Assembly: GCA_003453555.1 (NCBI GenBank)
Contig: DMLA01000091.1
Location: 1-9,280 of the forward strand
DNA length: 9,280 nt
DNA from: Chloroflexota bacterium
GTDB lineage: Bacteria; Chloroflexota; Anaerolineae; UBA7937
Reading direction: 5' to 3'
The notes beneath the pieces are model-generated. The model did no database searches, was not told the DNA's origin, and was given only the letters and a program-made list of their open reading frames with translations. Made by a program: the position numbers and the translations under genes. Shown piece after piece: positions 1 to 6,841 of this stretch; position 1 is the stretch's first letter; every line of letters starts with the position of its first letter.

Positions 1-28
1 TGGTGATATCTTCGTAGATCCTTCCCAT
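1..28 (-). CDS. cysK: Cysteine synthase (O-acetylserine sulfhydrylase), N-terminal fragment, cut by window edge
   Basis: Only nine codons are inside the window, reading MGRIYEDIT from an ATG at 28..26. This closely resembles the conserved start of CysK-type, PLP-dependent O-acetylserine sulfhydrylases (MxRIYEDITxTIGNTPL), which make cysteine from O-acetylserine and sulfide in the cytosol. A TAAGG ribosome binding site (40..36) lies seven bases before the ATG. The gene sits downstream of an Rrf2-family regulator on the same strand, and Rrf2 proteins such as CymR and IscR commonly control cysteine or Fe-S genes, so the context agrees. The identification rests on nine residues plus context; sequence beyond the window would settle it. 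Confidence 0.55.
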
Positions 29-41
29 GCTAAGGCCTTAC

Positions 42-95
42 TTTCTCGCTCTGTTGTCTCCTGCCACCGACCCAGAACCCCTCTGGAGCGAGAAA
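42..95 (-). repeat. Inverted repeat / possible RNA stem in the cysK leader
   Basis: TTTCTCGCTC at 42-51 is perfectly complementary to GAGCGAGAAA at 86-95, with 34 bases between them. Inside the spacer a second hairpin, CCAGA (72-76) with TCTGG (82-86), has a five-base loop and shares one base with the outer arm. In a minus-strand transcript the outer stem would close about two bases before the cysK ribosome binding site. This is compatible with a structured leader that affects translation, but I could not match it to a T-box, SAM or other known riboswitch, and no T-tract follows. Confidence 0.4.
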
Positions 96-152
96 CTCTC
101 TCCTTGGCTAATTCTGGGGTTAATCCTTCTACCTTGTCGCACTCGACCATCT

Positions 153-557
153 TTATGCTAAGTCTGCTAAGGTGGTAGAATCGAGTATCTCGGCGATGCC
201 GTCGTGCACCCTCTTCCAGACTACTCGGGTGGAGCAGGTTTCGCTCATCTCACAACACTCTAACTCCACCGACTCCGATAGACACTCCACAGGGGCGATG
301 GTTACCTCTAGGGCCCGCATTATCTCGCCCATGGTAATGGCCTCAGGCTCCTGGGCCAGGGCATAGCCGCCCTTAGCCCCGCGCTTGCTCTTCACCAGGC
401 CAGCCTTTCTCAAGAGAGCGATGATCTGTTCCAGATAGGCGAGGGGGAGGCCCTGGCGTCGTGCTACCTCGGAGAGGGAGGTATGACCCTGGCCGAAATC
501 GCGCGCCAACTCGGCCATCACCCGAAGCCCATATTCCCCTTTAGTGGTGATGCGCAT
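153..557 (-). CDS. Rrf2-family transcriptional regulator, IscR-like
   Basis: A 134-aa winged-helix regulator beginning MRITTKGEYGLR, the hallmark Rrf2/IscR N-terminus. The HTH follows (about residues 26-48, with SEVARRQGLPLAYLEQI), then the wing (KSKRGAKGGYAL). The C-terminal part carries cysteines at 92, 101, 102 and 108, where IscR and NsrR hold an Fe-S cluster (C92, C98, C104 in E. coli IscR), so Fe-S sensing is plausible, with a wider first spacing. I chose the ATG at 557 over a TTG at 563 because family members start there and AGGA lies upstream. The apparent target or partner on the same strand is cysK, and a Cys-rich protein is divergent. A palindrome within its own promoter suggests autoregulation. 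Whether it is a cysteine, Fe-S or NO sensor cannot be decided here. Confidence 0.9.
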   Translation of the reverse strand: MRITTKGEYGLRVMAELARDFGQGHTSLSEVARRQGLPLAYLEQIIALLRKAGLVKSKRGAKGGYALAQEPEAITMGEIMRALEVTIAPVECLSESVELECCEMSETCSTRVVWKRVHDGIAEILDSTTLADLA

Positions 558-587
558 AAGCAATTCCTAGTAAAATAGTCGGAAATA

Positions 588-616
588 ATAATACCATATT
601 TGGTCTTATTTGTCAA
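588..616 (-). promoter_or_regulatory. Sigma70-type promoter of the Rrf2 regulator
   Basis: On the minus strand TTGACA (616..611) and TATTAT (593..588) are separated by exactly 17 bases. Transcription would start near 581, giving a leader of about 24 bases to the ATG at 557. It is back to back with the promoter of the Cys-rich gene. Confidence 0.75.
590..607. promoter_or_regulatory. Candidate Rrf2 operator palindrome
   Basis: AATACCA (590-596), TATT (597-600), TGGTCTT (601-607): the arms match at six of seven positions. It overlaps the -10 box and spacer of the regulator's own promoter, the position expected for an autoregulatory operator. The ACC...GGT core recalls Rrf2-family half sites in general, but assignment to this protein is inference. 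Confidence 0.45.
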
Positions 617-630
617 GAGCGATCTTGACA
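611..630. repeat. Perfect inverted repeat formed by two divergent -35 boxes
   Basis: TGTCAAG (611-617) and CTTGACA (624-630) are perfect reverse complements separated by six bases. Each arm contains a consensus -35 hexamer, one for each divergent promoter, so RNA polymerase binding at one site is likely to compete with the other. The symmetry may be a by-product of two consensus boxes or may also serve as a protein site. Confidence 0.6.
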
Positions 631-653
631 GAGCCCCGAAAGTGTAGTACAAT
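625..653 (+). promoter_or_regulatory. Sigma70-type promoter of the Cys-rich gene
   Basis: TTGACA (625-630), a 17-base spacer, then TACAAT (648-653). Transcription would start near 660, leaving a leader of about 70 bases that contains a terminator-like hairpin. Confidence 0.75.
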
Positions 654-671
654 TTAATTAGACCTTTCAGC

Positions 672-702
672 GGTGTGAGGTCGTTATGCCTCACGCCTTT
701 TT
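672..702 (+). terminator. Terminator-like hairpin in the leader of the Cys-rich gene (possible attenuator)
   Basis: GGTGTGAGG (672-680) pairs with CCTCACGCC (689-697) through nine base pairs, one of them a G-U pair, with an eight-base loop, followed by TTTTT (698-702). It begins about 12 bases after the predicted transcription start and ends 26 bases before the ATG at 729. The form is that of an intrinsic terminator. Its place between a consensus promoter and its only gene suggests premature termination control. No alternative antiterminator pairing was obvious. Confidence 0.55.
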
Positions 703-728
703 AAGATGTTTTAGAGGTGATGGGGTAG

Positions 729-1073
729 ATGAAGACGGTCTATTTCAGGAGCGAATTGCTTTTTCCTCACGAATGCGTCTCTGACCTGATGGACATAAGG
801 GACGGGAAGTGGCAGAAGTTAGTAGCCCGAGTGGCTTCCTTGCCGGATACCCATGAGGATAGTCTAGCCTTCTCCTTGATGATGATCAGGCTTTGTGGCT
901 GCCTCAGGTGCAACCCAGGTAGTTATAAGGCCTCCTTGGGCTGCTCTGCTTGCGCTCGGCGGGTGATCGGTATGCTCAAGCAATCGGACGTGAAACTCAT
1001 AGAGCGTTTCCGTCGGGCGAAGGAGGATGTCCGGCGCTACCTAGCGGGTGAGACGGTGGAGATGGTAGAGTAG
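729..1073 (+). CDS. Small Cys-rich protein of unknown function
   Basis: A 114-aa soluble protein with no signal peptide or membrane segment. Its middle carries six cysteines in all (16, 56, 58, 61, 72, 75). Five of them are clustered as CGCLRC and, eleven residues on, CSAC, a layout typical of metal or Fe-S binding. The C-terminal third is charged and probably helical (about residues 80-110). The ATG at 729 is preceded by GAGGTG (714-719). It reminds me of small conserved proteins in Chloroflexota genomes, but I cannot name a family. It is divergently transcribed from an IscR-like Rrf2 regulator and has its own promoter, leader hairpin and terminator, so it is probably a monocistronic regulatory target of that protein. 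A role in Fe-S or sulfur metabolism is inferred only from context. Confidence 0.8.
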   Translation: MKTVYFRSELLFPHECVSDLMDIRDGKWQKLVARVASLPDTHEDSLAFSLMMIRLCGCLRCNPGSYKASLGCSACARRVIGMLKQSDVKLIERFRRAKEDVRRYLAGETVEMVE

Positions 1074-1093
1074 CGGGTTCTTCAAAGGGTGTG

Positions 1094-1124
1094 AGCCGCC
1101 TATCATAGGATAGGCGGCTTTTTT
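1094..1124 (+). terminator. Rho-independent terminator of the Cys-rich gene
   Basis: AGCCGCCTATC (1094-1104) and GATAGGCGGCT (1109-1119) form a perfect 11-bp stem with the four-base loop ATAG, followed by a run of T to 1124. It lies 20 bases after the stop codon and separates this unit from the hut operon promoter. Confidence 0.9.
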
Positions 1125-1150
1125 CTTGACTTCTCGCTCGCTCGTCTCGG

Positions 1151-1159
1151 TGGTATAAT
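1151..1159 (+). promoter_or_regulatory. Extended -10 promoter of the hut operon
   Basis: TGGTATAAT matches the extended -10 consensus TGnTATAAT. No good -35 lies at 17 bases (TTCTCG at 1131-1136). A TTGACT at 1126-1131 is 22 bases away, too far for normal use. Transcription would start near 1165, only about 12 bases before the hutH ATG, so the mRNA would begin at or inside the ribosome binding site. CTCG repeats at 1133-1148 lie where an operator or activator site could be. Confidence 0.65.
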
Positions 1160-1176
1160 AGCCTGGAGGAGGGGAG

Positions 1177-2715
1177 ATGAGAAAGGTATTGATCGACGGC
1201 GATCACCTCACCATCGAAGATGTGGTGGCGGTGGCTGAGGGAAGAGCAGCGGTGAAACTGGCCTCCCAGGATAAGGTGCGCCGTTCCCGTCAGGCGGTGG
1301 AGAGGCTGTTGGAGAGCGGGAAAGTGGTATACGGCGTCACCACCGGGTTCGGCCGCTTCGCGGATAGGATCATCGAGTGGGAAGAGGCGGCCACTTTGCA
1401 GCGGAACATCGTCCTCAGCCATGCCGTGGGCGTAGGGCCCGTTTTGGATGAGGAAGTGGTGCGAGCCCTGATGCTCATTCGGGCTAATACGTTAGCCAAA
1501 GGGTATTCGGGGGTTCGCCTCGAGACGCTGGAAACCTTGCTAGAGATGGTAAATCGTGGCCTTATCCCCGTAGTTCCCTCTCAAGGCTCCGTGGGCGCCT
1601 CGGGAGACTTGGCCCCTCTGGCTCATATGAGCCTGGTGCTCATAGGCGAGGGGGAGGCTTATTATCGAGGGGAAAGGGTGGCCGGGGGCGAGGCGATGAG
1701 AAGGGCTGGGCTAGCCCCTTTTGAATTAGCGCCTAAAGAAGGGGTGGCTTTGACCAACGGCACAGCAGTGATGACCGCCATAGGAGCGTTGACCATCCAT
1801 CGAGCCCAGAACCTCACACTTGTGGCCGATATCGCAGGTGCTTTAAGCCTGGAGGCTTTGGAGGGGACCCCCCAGCCTTTTGAAGACCAGATCCATCAAG
1901 TCCGTCCCCATCCCTATCAGATAGAATGCGCAGACTATATTCGTCGCCTTCTTGAAGGTAGCGAACTAGTGCGGGGGTATGACCCCTATAGAGTACAGGA
2001 TGCTTATAGTTTGCGTTGTATCCCCCAAGTCCATGGGGCGGTGCGGGATGCGGTAGCCTACGCCCGTCGGGTGGTGGAGATCGAACTCAACTCCGCCAAC
2101 GATAACCCCCTCCTCTTTTGGGAGGGTGAAGAGCCTTTAGCCCTCTCCGGGGGCAACTTCCACGGGGAGCCCGTGGCCTTGGCCATGGACTACCTGGCTA
2201 CGGCTATAGCCGATTTGGGCAATATCTCTGAGCGGCGGCTGGCGCGGCTTCTGGACCCCGCTCTAAATGGGGAGCTTTTGCCCGCTTTTCTGATCGAGGA
2301 GGGAGGGGTTAATTCTGGCCTTATGCTTCTCCAATATACCGCTGCCGCCTTGGCCTCGGAGAACAAAGTGTTGGCTCACCCCGCCAGCGTGGATAACATC
2401 CCCACCTCGGCCAATACCGAGGATCATCAGAGCATGGGGACCATCGCCGCCCGCCAGGCGCGAGAAGTCACAGGCAATGTGGAGACCATTTTGGCTCTGG
2501 AGTTGATGGCTGCGGCCCAGGCTATAGATTTCCGTCGTCAAAAGAAAGCCCTCAAGTTGGGCCAAGGCACGGCTCCTGCTTATCAAGCCATTAGGGAGCG
2601 TGTGCCTTTCATCGAGAAAGACACGATTATGTATCCCTATATCGAGGCTGTACGACAATTGGTGGGCAGTGGCGAGTTGGTAAAGAGAGTTTCAGAAGTA
2701 TTGAATAGGCTTTGA
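1177..2715 (+). CDS. hutH: Histidine ammonia-lyase
   Basis: Converts L-histidine to trans-urocanate and ammonia, the first step of histidine degradation, in the cytosol as a tetramer. At 512 aa it has the normal family length. The electrophilic MIO cofactor is formed from Ala141-Ser142-Gly143 in the motif GSVGASGDLAPLAHM. Other family active-site residues are visible: Tyr52 (YGVTTGFG), His82 (SHAVG), Asn194 (LTNGT), the QDAYSLRC stretch around 273-280, and EDHQSMG near the C-terminus. The ATG at 1177 follows a strong GGAGGAGG site. It is first in the hut operon, with hutU 133 bases downstream. The MIO residues and close match across its length leave little doubt over other aromatic ammonia-lyases, and the hut context supports histidine as substrate. 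Confidence 0.97.
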   Translation: MRKVLIDGDHLTIEDVVAVAEGRAAVKLASQDKVRRSRQAVERLLESGKVVYGVTTGFGRFADRIIEWEEAATLQRNIVLSHAVGVGPVLDEEVVRALMLIRANTLAKGYSGVRLETLETLLEMVNRGLIPVVPSQGSVGASGDLAPLAHMSLVLIGEGEAYYRGERVAGGEAMRRAGLAPFELAPKEGVALTNGTAVMTAIGALTIHRAQNLTLVADIAGALSLEALEGTPQPFEDQIHQVRPHPYQIECADYIRRLLEGSELVRGYDPYRVQDAYSLRCIPQVHGAVRDAVAYARRVVEIELNSANDNPLLFWEGEEPLALSGGNFHGEPVALAMDYLATAIADLGNISERRLARLLDPALNGELLPAFLIEEGGVNSGLMLLQYTAAALASENKVLAHPASVDNIPTSANTEDHQSMGTIAARQAREVTGNVETILALELMAAAQAIDFRRQKKALKLGQGTAPAYQAIRERVPFIEKDTIMYPYIEAVRQLVGSGELVKRVSEVLNRL

Positions 2716-2848
2716 TAGCCGCTATGAGCGGCGGCGCAGTACGGTGTCGGATTGCCAAATATACTTCACATCAGGCCCAAAACCACGGATTCAAGAAGGT
2801 AAAACAAGGGGCGGTTATCACGGGCGGAAGTTTTGAGGGAGGTGCAAG
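2716..2848 (+). other. hutH-hutU intergenic gap with a small hairpin
   Basis: This 133-base gap is long for an operon. GCCGCT (2718-2723) and AGCGGC (2727-2732) form a six-bp hairpin with a three-base loop just after the hutH stop. No T-tract follows, so it is not a terminator; it could protect the hutH mRNA end. GGGAGG (2837-2842) is the hutU ribosome binding site. I see no convincing promoter or ORF in the rest. Confidence 0.4.
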
Positions 2849-4506
<1,658 letters not shown>

Positions 4507-4507
<1 letters not shown>

Positions 4508-4656
4508 CCATAGAAGAGAGGTGCATCGGCCTGGTGGATAGAGGTAGCCATATCCAAGCGCAAGTGGTGGCTTAGGAGAAGTTAGATGCCTCCGGCCAGG
4601 CGGTCATGCCTGGCTTCCTAGATCGCCACACTCATCTGGTCTTCGCAGGCTCCCGA
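4507..4656 (+). pseudogene. Remnant of a second imidazolonepropionase (hutI) copy
   Basis: In the frame starting at 4507 the translation aligns without gaps to residues 40-89 of the intact HutI downstream (bases 5701-5850): 28 of 50 residues are identical by my count. The best part, LDASGQAVMPGFLDRHTHLV, keeps the metal-binding His-x-His. There is an internal TAG at 4573-4575, no start region for residues 1-39, and homology stops after FAGSR, about 20 bases before the cassette promoter. The remnant abuts the hutU stop, exactly where hutI is expected in a hutHUI operon. At 56% identity it is not a recent duplication of the intact copy: either an old duplicate or the original hutI, later replaced by another. 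It is not expected to yield a working protein. Confidence 0.85.
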
Positions 4657-4677
4657 GCCGTTCTATCATAATAGCAG

Positions 4678-4707
4678 TTGACAAGTCCTCCCGATAGCCG
4701 TTATAAT
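4678..4707 (+). promoter_or_regulatory. Consensus sigma70 promoter of the winged-helix/ASCH cassette
   Basis: TTGACA (4678-4683) and TATAAT (4702-4707) both match consensus exactly, with an 18-base spacer. Transcription would start near 4714, so the cassette, and possibly hutI behind it, can be expressed independently of the hutH promoter. Confidence 0.8.
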
Positions 4708-4721
4708 AACCAATAGCCTTG

Positions 4722-4752
4722 GTCATAGCACCAGGGGCGTTGGTGCTGTGAC
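4722..4752 (+). promoter_or_regulatory. Long inverted repeat in the cassette leader (operator or RNA hairpin)
   Basis: GTCATAGCACCA (4722-4733) and TGGTGCTGTGAC (4741-4752) are complementary over 12 bases with one U-G pair, around the seven-base loop GGGGCGT. It starts about eight bases after the predicted transcription start and ends 32 bases before the ATG at 4785. No T-tract follows, so it is not an intrinsic terminator. It could be the DNA operator of the winged-helix protein encoded just downstream, or an mRNA 5' stabilising hairpin. Confidence 0.6.
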
Positions 4753-4784
4753 GAACAGAATTGGTGGATTTGGGAGAAGGCACT

Positions 4785-5117
4785 ATGCTGGAACCCCTCT
4801 TGGAATCGGAAAAGAAAGAGAAGATCCTCTTGTACCTGTACACACATGGGGAATCCTATCCGAGCGAAATCGCCAAATCTTTCGGGTACCACTTGAACGC
4901 GGTGCAGTATCAACTCTTGAAGATGGAGAGTGGCGGCGTCCTCTACAGCAAACACAAGGGCAAGGTGCGCCTCTTCGGGTTCAATCCTCGGTATCCCTTC
5001 AAGAAAGAACTAGAAGCCCTGCTGGAGAAGACGTTGACGTTCATTGCTGAGGAGGAGAAGAGCAAATACTACAGGCCGAGGCTCCGGCCCAGAAGAACAG
5101 GCAAACCCCTGAAATAG
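4785..5117 (+). CDS. Small winged-helix (ArsR-like) transcriptional regulator
   Basis: A 110-aa protein that is essentially one winged-helix domain. EKILLYLYTHGE and YPSEIAKSFGYHLNAVQYQL form the HTH (about residues 12-45), followed by a wing (GGVLYSKHKGKVRLFGF, about 50-66). A helical tail and basic C-terminus with YYRPRLRPRRTGKPLK follow, a tail I remember from a family of small bacterial regulators with NPRYPF after the wing. The start is the ATG at 4785 with GAGAAGG four bases upstream; a TTG at 4761 in frame has no site. It is first in a two-gene unit, 19 bases before the ASCH-like gene. A hairpin in its leader could be its operator. The ligand and target are unknown; nothing suggests it controls hut genes. 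Confidence 0.8.
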   Translation: MLEPLLESEKKEKILLYLYTHGESYPSEIAKSFGYHLNAVQYQLLKMESGGVLYSKHKGKVRLFGFNPRYPFKKELEALLEKTLTFIAEEEKSKYYRPRLRPRRTGKPLK

Positions 5118-5136
5118 CCAAGGGGAGGTGGCTCAA

Positions 5137-5562
5137 ATGCTACACGTGGCAATCCAAAGGCCAGAGTGGACGATTGGTGATCTTTACAGCAAGGATGTTC
5201 TGTGTAGATGCTCAATCAGGGCTATTCCACCATTTGATCGTGTTGAGCCAGGGGATACCGTCTTCTTGAAATGGAGTGGCGGCCCAATTGTCGCAAGGGG
5301 CAGAGTTCGCGATAGCACCTCAATAGAGTATGATAGCGTTGAAGAAGTTAGAGAGTTATGCAAGACGTACCCGTTATATGAATTGGAGGAGTTCTGGAAA
5401 GCCATGCGAGGACGTCGCTATGCCACAGTCGTCGAACTGCAAGATGTTGAAAAACTTGAGCGGCCAATTATTCCGAAGACAAGGAGTGCGGGATCAGGTT
5501 GGATAGTCTTGGATACATCAGAGAAACAAGAATTGTGGCTCGGGCCGTCGCGCCAAGCATAG
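5137..5562 (+). CDS. ASCH/PUA-like domain protein
   Basis: A 141-aa protein that fills the size of a single ASCH/EVE (PUA-like) fold. Landmarks are an N-terminal strand MLHVAIQRPEW, then IPPFDRVEPGDTVFLKWSGGPIVARGRV (about residues 30-57), a helical middle, and RYATVVELQDVEKLERPI (about 94-111). Such domains bind RNA or modified nucleotides. In related ASCH proteins the N-terminal motif reads roughly K-T-x-E-S-R; here the aligned stretch is SKDVLCRCS, keeping Lys and Arg but lacking Thr and Glu, so an amidohydrolase activity of the YqfB type seems unlikely. The ATG at 5137 has AGGGGAGG eight bases upstream; a GTG at 5128 overlaps that site. Parts look AT-richer than the hut genes (40% GC over 5341-5400 against 63% over 6601-6660), suggesting separate origin. 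The family call is from memory of motifs, so moderate. Confidence 0.6.
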   Translation: MLHVAIQRPEWTIGDLYSKDVLCRCSIRAIPPFDRVEPGDTVFLKWSGGPIVARGRVRDSTSIEYDSVEEVRELCKTYPLYELEEFWKAMRGRRYATVVELQDVEKLERPIIPKTRSAGSGWIVLDTSEKQELWLGPSRQA

Positions 5563-5583
5563 AACCCGGCGTGCAAGAATCCA

Positions 5584-6840
5584 ATGAAAGTCGATTTACT
5601 CATCCATAGGGCCGCATGGCTGCTAACTATTGCCTCACCCCAAGGCCCCAAAGTCGGCCCGGCCATGGGCGATCTGGGCCTTATCGAAGATGGAGCCCTA
5701 GCCGTCAAAGATGGCCGAATCGCCCTGGTGGGAAAAAGCAGTGAGGTCCGACCCCAGGCCGAGGCGAGGGAGGAAGTTGACGCCTCTGGCCGGGTAGTTA
5801 TGCCCGGCTTTGTTGATTCCCATACCCACCTGGTCTTCGCCGGCTCTAGGGTTGAAGAGTTCGAGATGCGCCTGAAGGGAGCCACCTACCTAGAGATCAT
5901 GGCTGCGGGTGGGGGGATCATGAGCACCGTGCGGGCCACCCGCCAGGCCAACCTGGAGGAGTTACTGGCTCAGAGTCGGCGGCGGCTGGATAGGGTGTTG
6001 GTTTACGGCACCACCACCGCTGAGGTTAAGACCGGCTATGGACTTAACACGGCCCAGGAGTTAAAGATGCTTGAGGCGATTAAGAGCCTCGATGAGACCC
6101 ACCCTGTCGACTTGGTAGCCACCTTTCTCGGCGCTCATGCTATCCCCGAGGAATACAAAGGGCGAAGCGAAGAATATATGGATATGGTGGTGAAGGAGAT
6201 GCTTCCTCAGGCTGCCAAGGAGGGGGCGTGCTTCTGCGACATCTTCTGCGATGAGGGTGCTTTCACCCTCGCTCAGTCTCGACGGGTGCTGGAAGCAGCC
6301 AAAGCTTGGGGCCTGGGTTTGAAAATCCACGCCGATGAGTTCAAAACCTTGGGGGGAGCGGCCTTGGCGGCGGAACTGGGAGCGACATCCGCCGATCACC
6401 TGATTTGTACCCCCGAAGAGGAATTGAGGCTTCTGGCGGAGGCCGGGACCATCGCCGTGCTCCTTCCTGGCACCCCCTTTGGCTTAGGGGAGGAGCGTTA
6501 CGCCCCTGCCAGGCGGATGATAGAGTTGAGTGTGCCCGTGGCTTTGGGCACAGATCTCAACCCTGGAACTTGTTGGTGCGAATCTATGCAGTTCGTCATC
6601 GCCCTGGCCGCGAGGAAGATGGGTATGACCTCTGCCGAAGCCATCGTGGCTTCCACCCTAAACGCGGCCTATGCCCTGGGAAAAGGAGCGGAGGCAGGGA
6701 GCCTGGAAGTGGGGAAGAAGGCCGACATCCTTATCTTAGACACCTCCGACTACCGGGATTTGGCCTATCGCTTCGGTGGGAACCTGGTAGCCAGGGTCTT
6801 CAAGGGAGGTCAACCTGTCTGGCCCAAGGAGGTTGATTGA
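5584..6840 (+). CDS. hutI: Imidazolonepropionase
   Basis: Hydrolyses 4-imidazolone-5-propionate to N-formimino-L-glutamate, third step of histidine degradation; a cytosolic metal-dependent amidohydrolase. The 418 aa match the family length. The metal ligands are all present: His80 and His82 (DSHTHLVFAGSR), His249 (KIHADEF) and Asp324 (GTDLNPGT), the same positions as in Bacillus HutI. Other signatures are TAEVKTGYGL (145-154) and LGAHAIPEEY (182-191). The ATG at 5584 has only a poor ribosome binding site, so translation may depend on readthrough from the ASCH gene 21 bases upstream. The gene is separated from hutU by a hutI remnant and a two-gene cassette. Its end overlaps the Shine-Dalgarno site of the following PHP gene. 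Confidence 0.96.
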   Translation: MKVDLLIHRAAWLLTIASPQGPKVGPAMGDLGLIEDGALAVKDGRIALVGKSSEVRPQAEAREEVDASGRVVMPGFVDSHTHLVFAGSRVEEFEMRLKGATYLEIMAAGGGIMSTVRATRQANLEELLAQSRRRLDRVLVYGTTTAEVKTGYGLNTAQELKMLEAIKSLDETHPVDLVATFLGAHAIPEEYKGRSEEYMDMVVKEMLPQAAKEGACFCDIFCDEGAFTLAQSRRVLEAAKAWGLGLKIHADEFKTLGGAALAAELGATSADHLICTPEEELRLLAEAGTIAVLLPGTPFGLGEERYAPARRMIELSVPVALGTDLNPGTCWCESMQFVIALAARKMGMTSAEAIVASTLNAAYALGKGAEAGSLEVGKKADILILDTSDYRDLAYRFGGNLVARVFKGGQPVWPKEVD

Positions 6841-6841
6841 G

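Noticed and set aside
1..150. An open frame on the minus strand from an ATG at 150..148 to the window edge (MVECDKVEGL...)
   Set aside because: It overlaps the better supported cysK start in another frame, has no clear ribosome binding site and no recognisable motif.
29..152. T-box or SAM riboswitch upstream of cysK
   Set aside because: The T-box sequence and specifier stem, and the SAM-I core, are not visible; only generic hairpins are.
1126..1159. TTGACT paired with TATAAT as a classical hut promoter
   Set aside because: The spacer would be 22 bases, outside the workable 16-19; the extended -10 explains the promoter better.
997..1499. Antisense open frames over the start of hutH
   Set aside because: They are low-complexity shadows of a gene with clear MIO-enzyme motifs.
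2718..2732. Hairpin after hutH as a terminator
   Set aside because: The stem is six bp and no T-tract follows.
4761..4784. TTG at 4761 as the start of the winged-helix protein
   Set aside because: No ribosome binding site; GAGAAGG points to the ATG at 4785, and family members begin with MLE.
4604..4955. Two antisense open frames opposite the cassette start
   Set aside because: They cross the consensus promoter, the hutI remnant and the wHTH coding region and show no family motif.
6405..6836. Plus-strand frame inside hutI
   Set aside because: Shadow of the hutI frame, which has all metal ligands.
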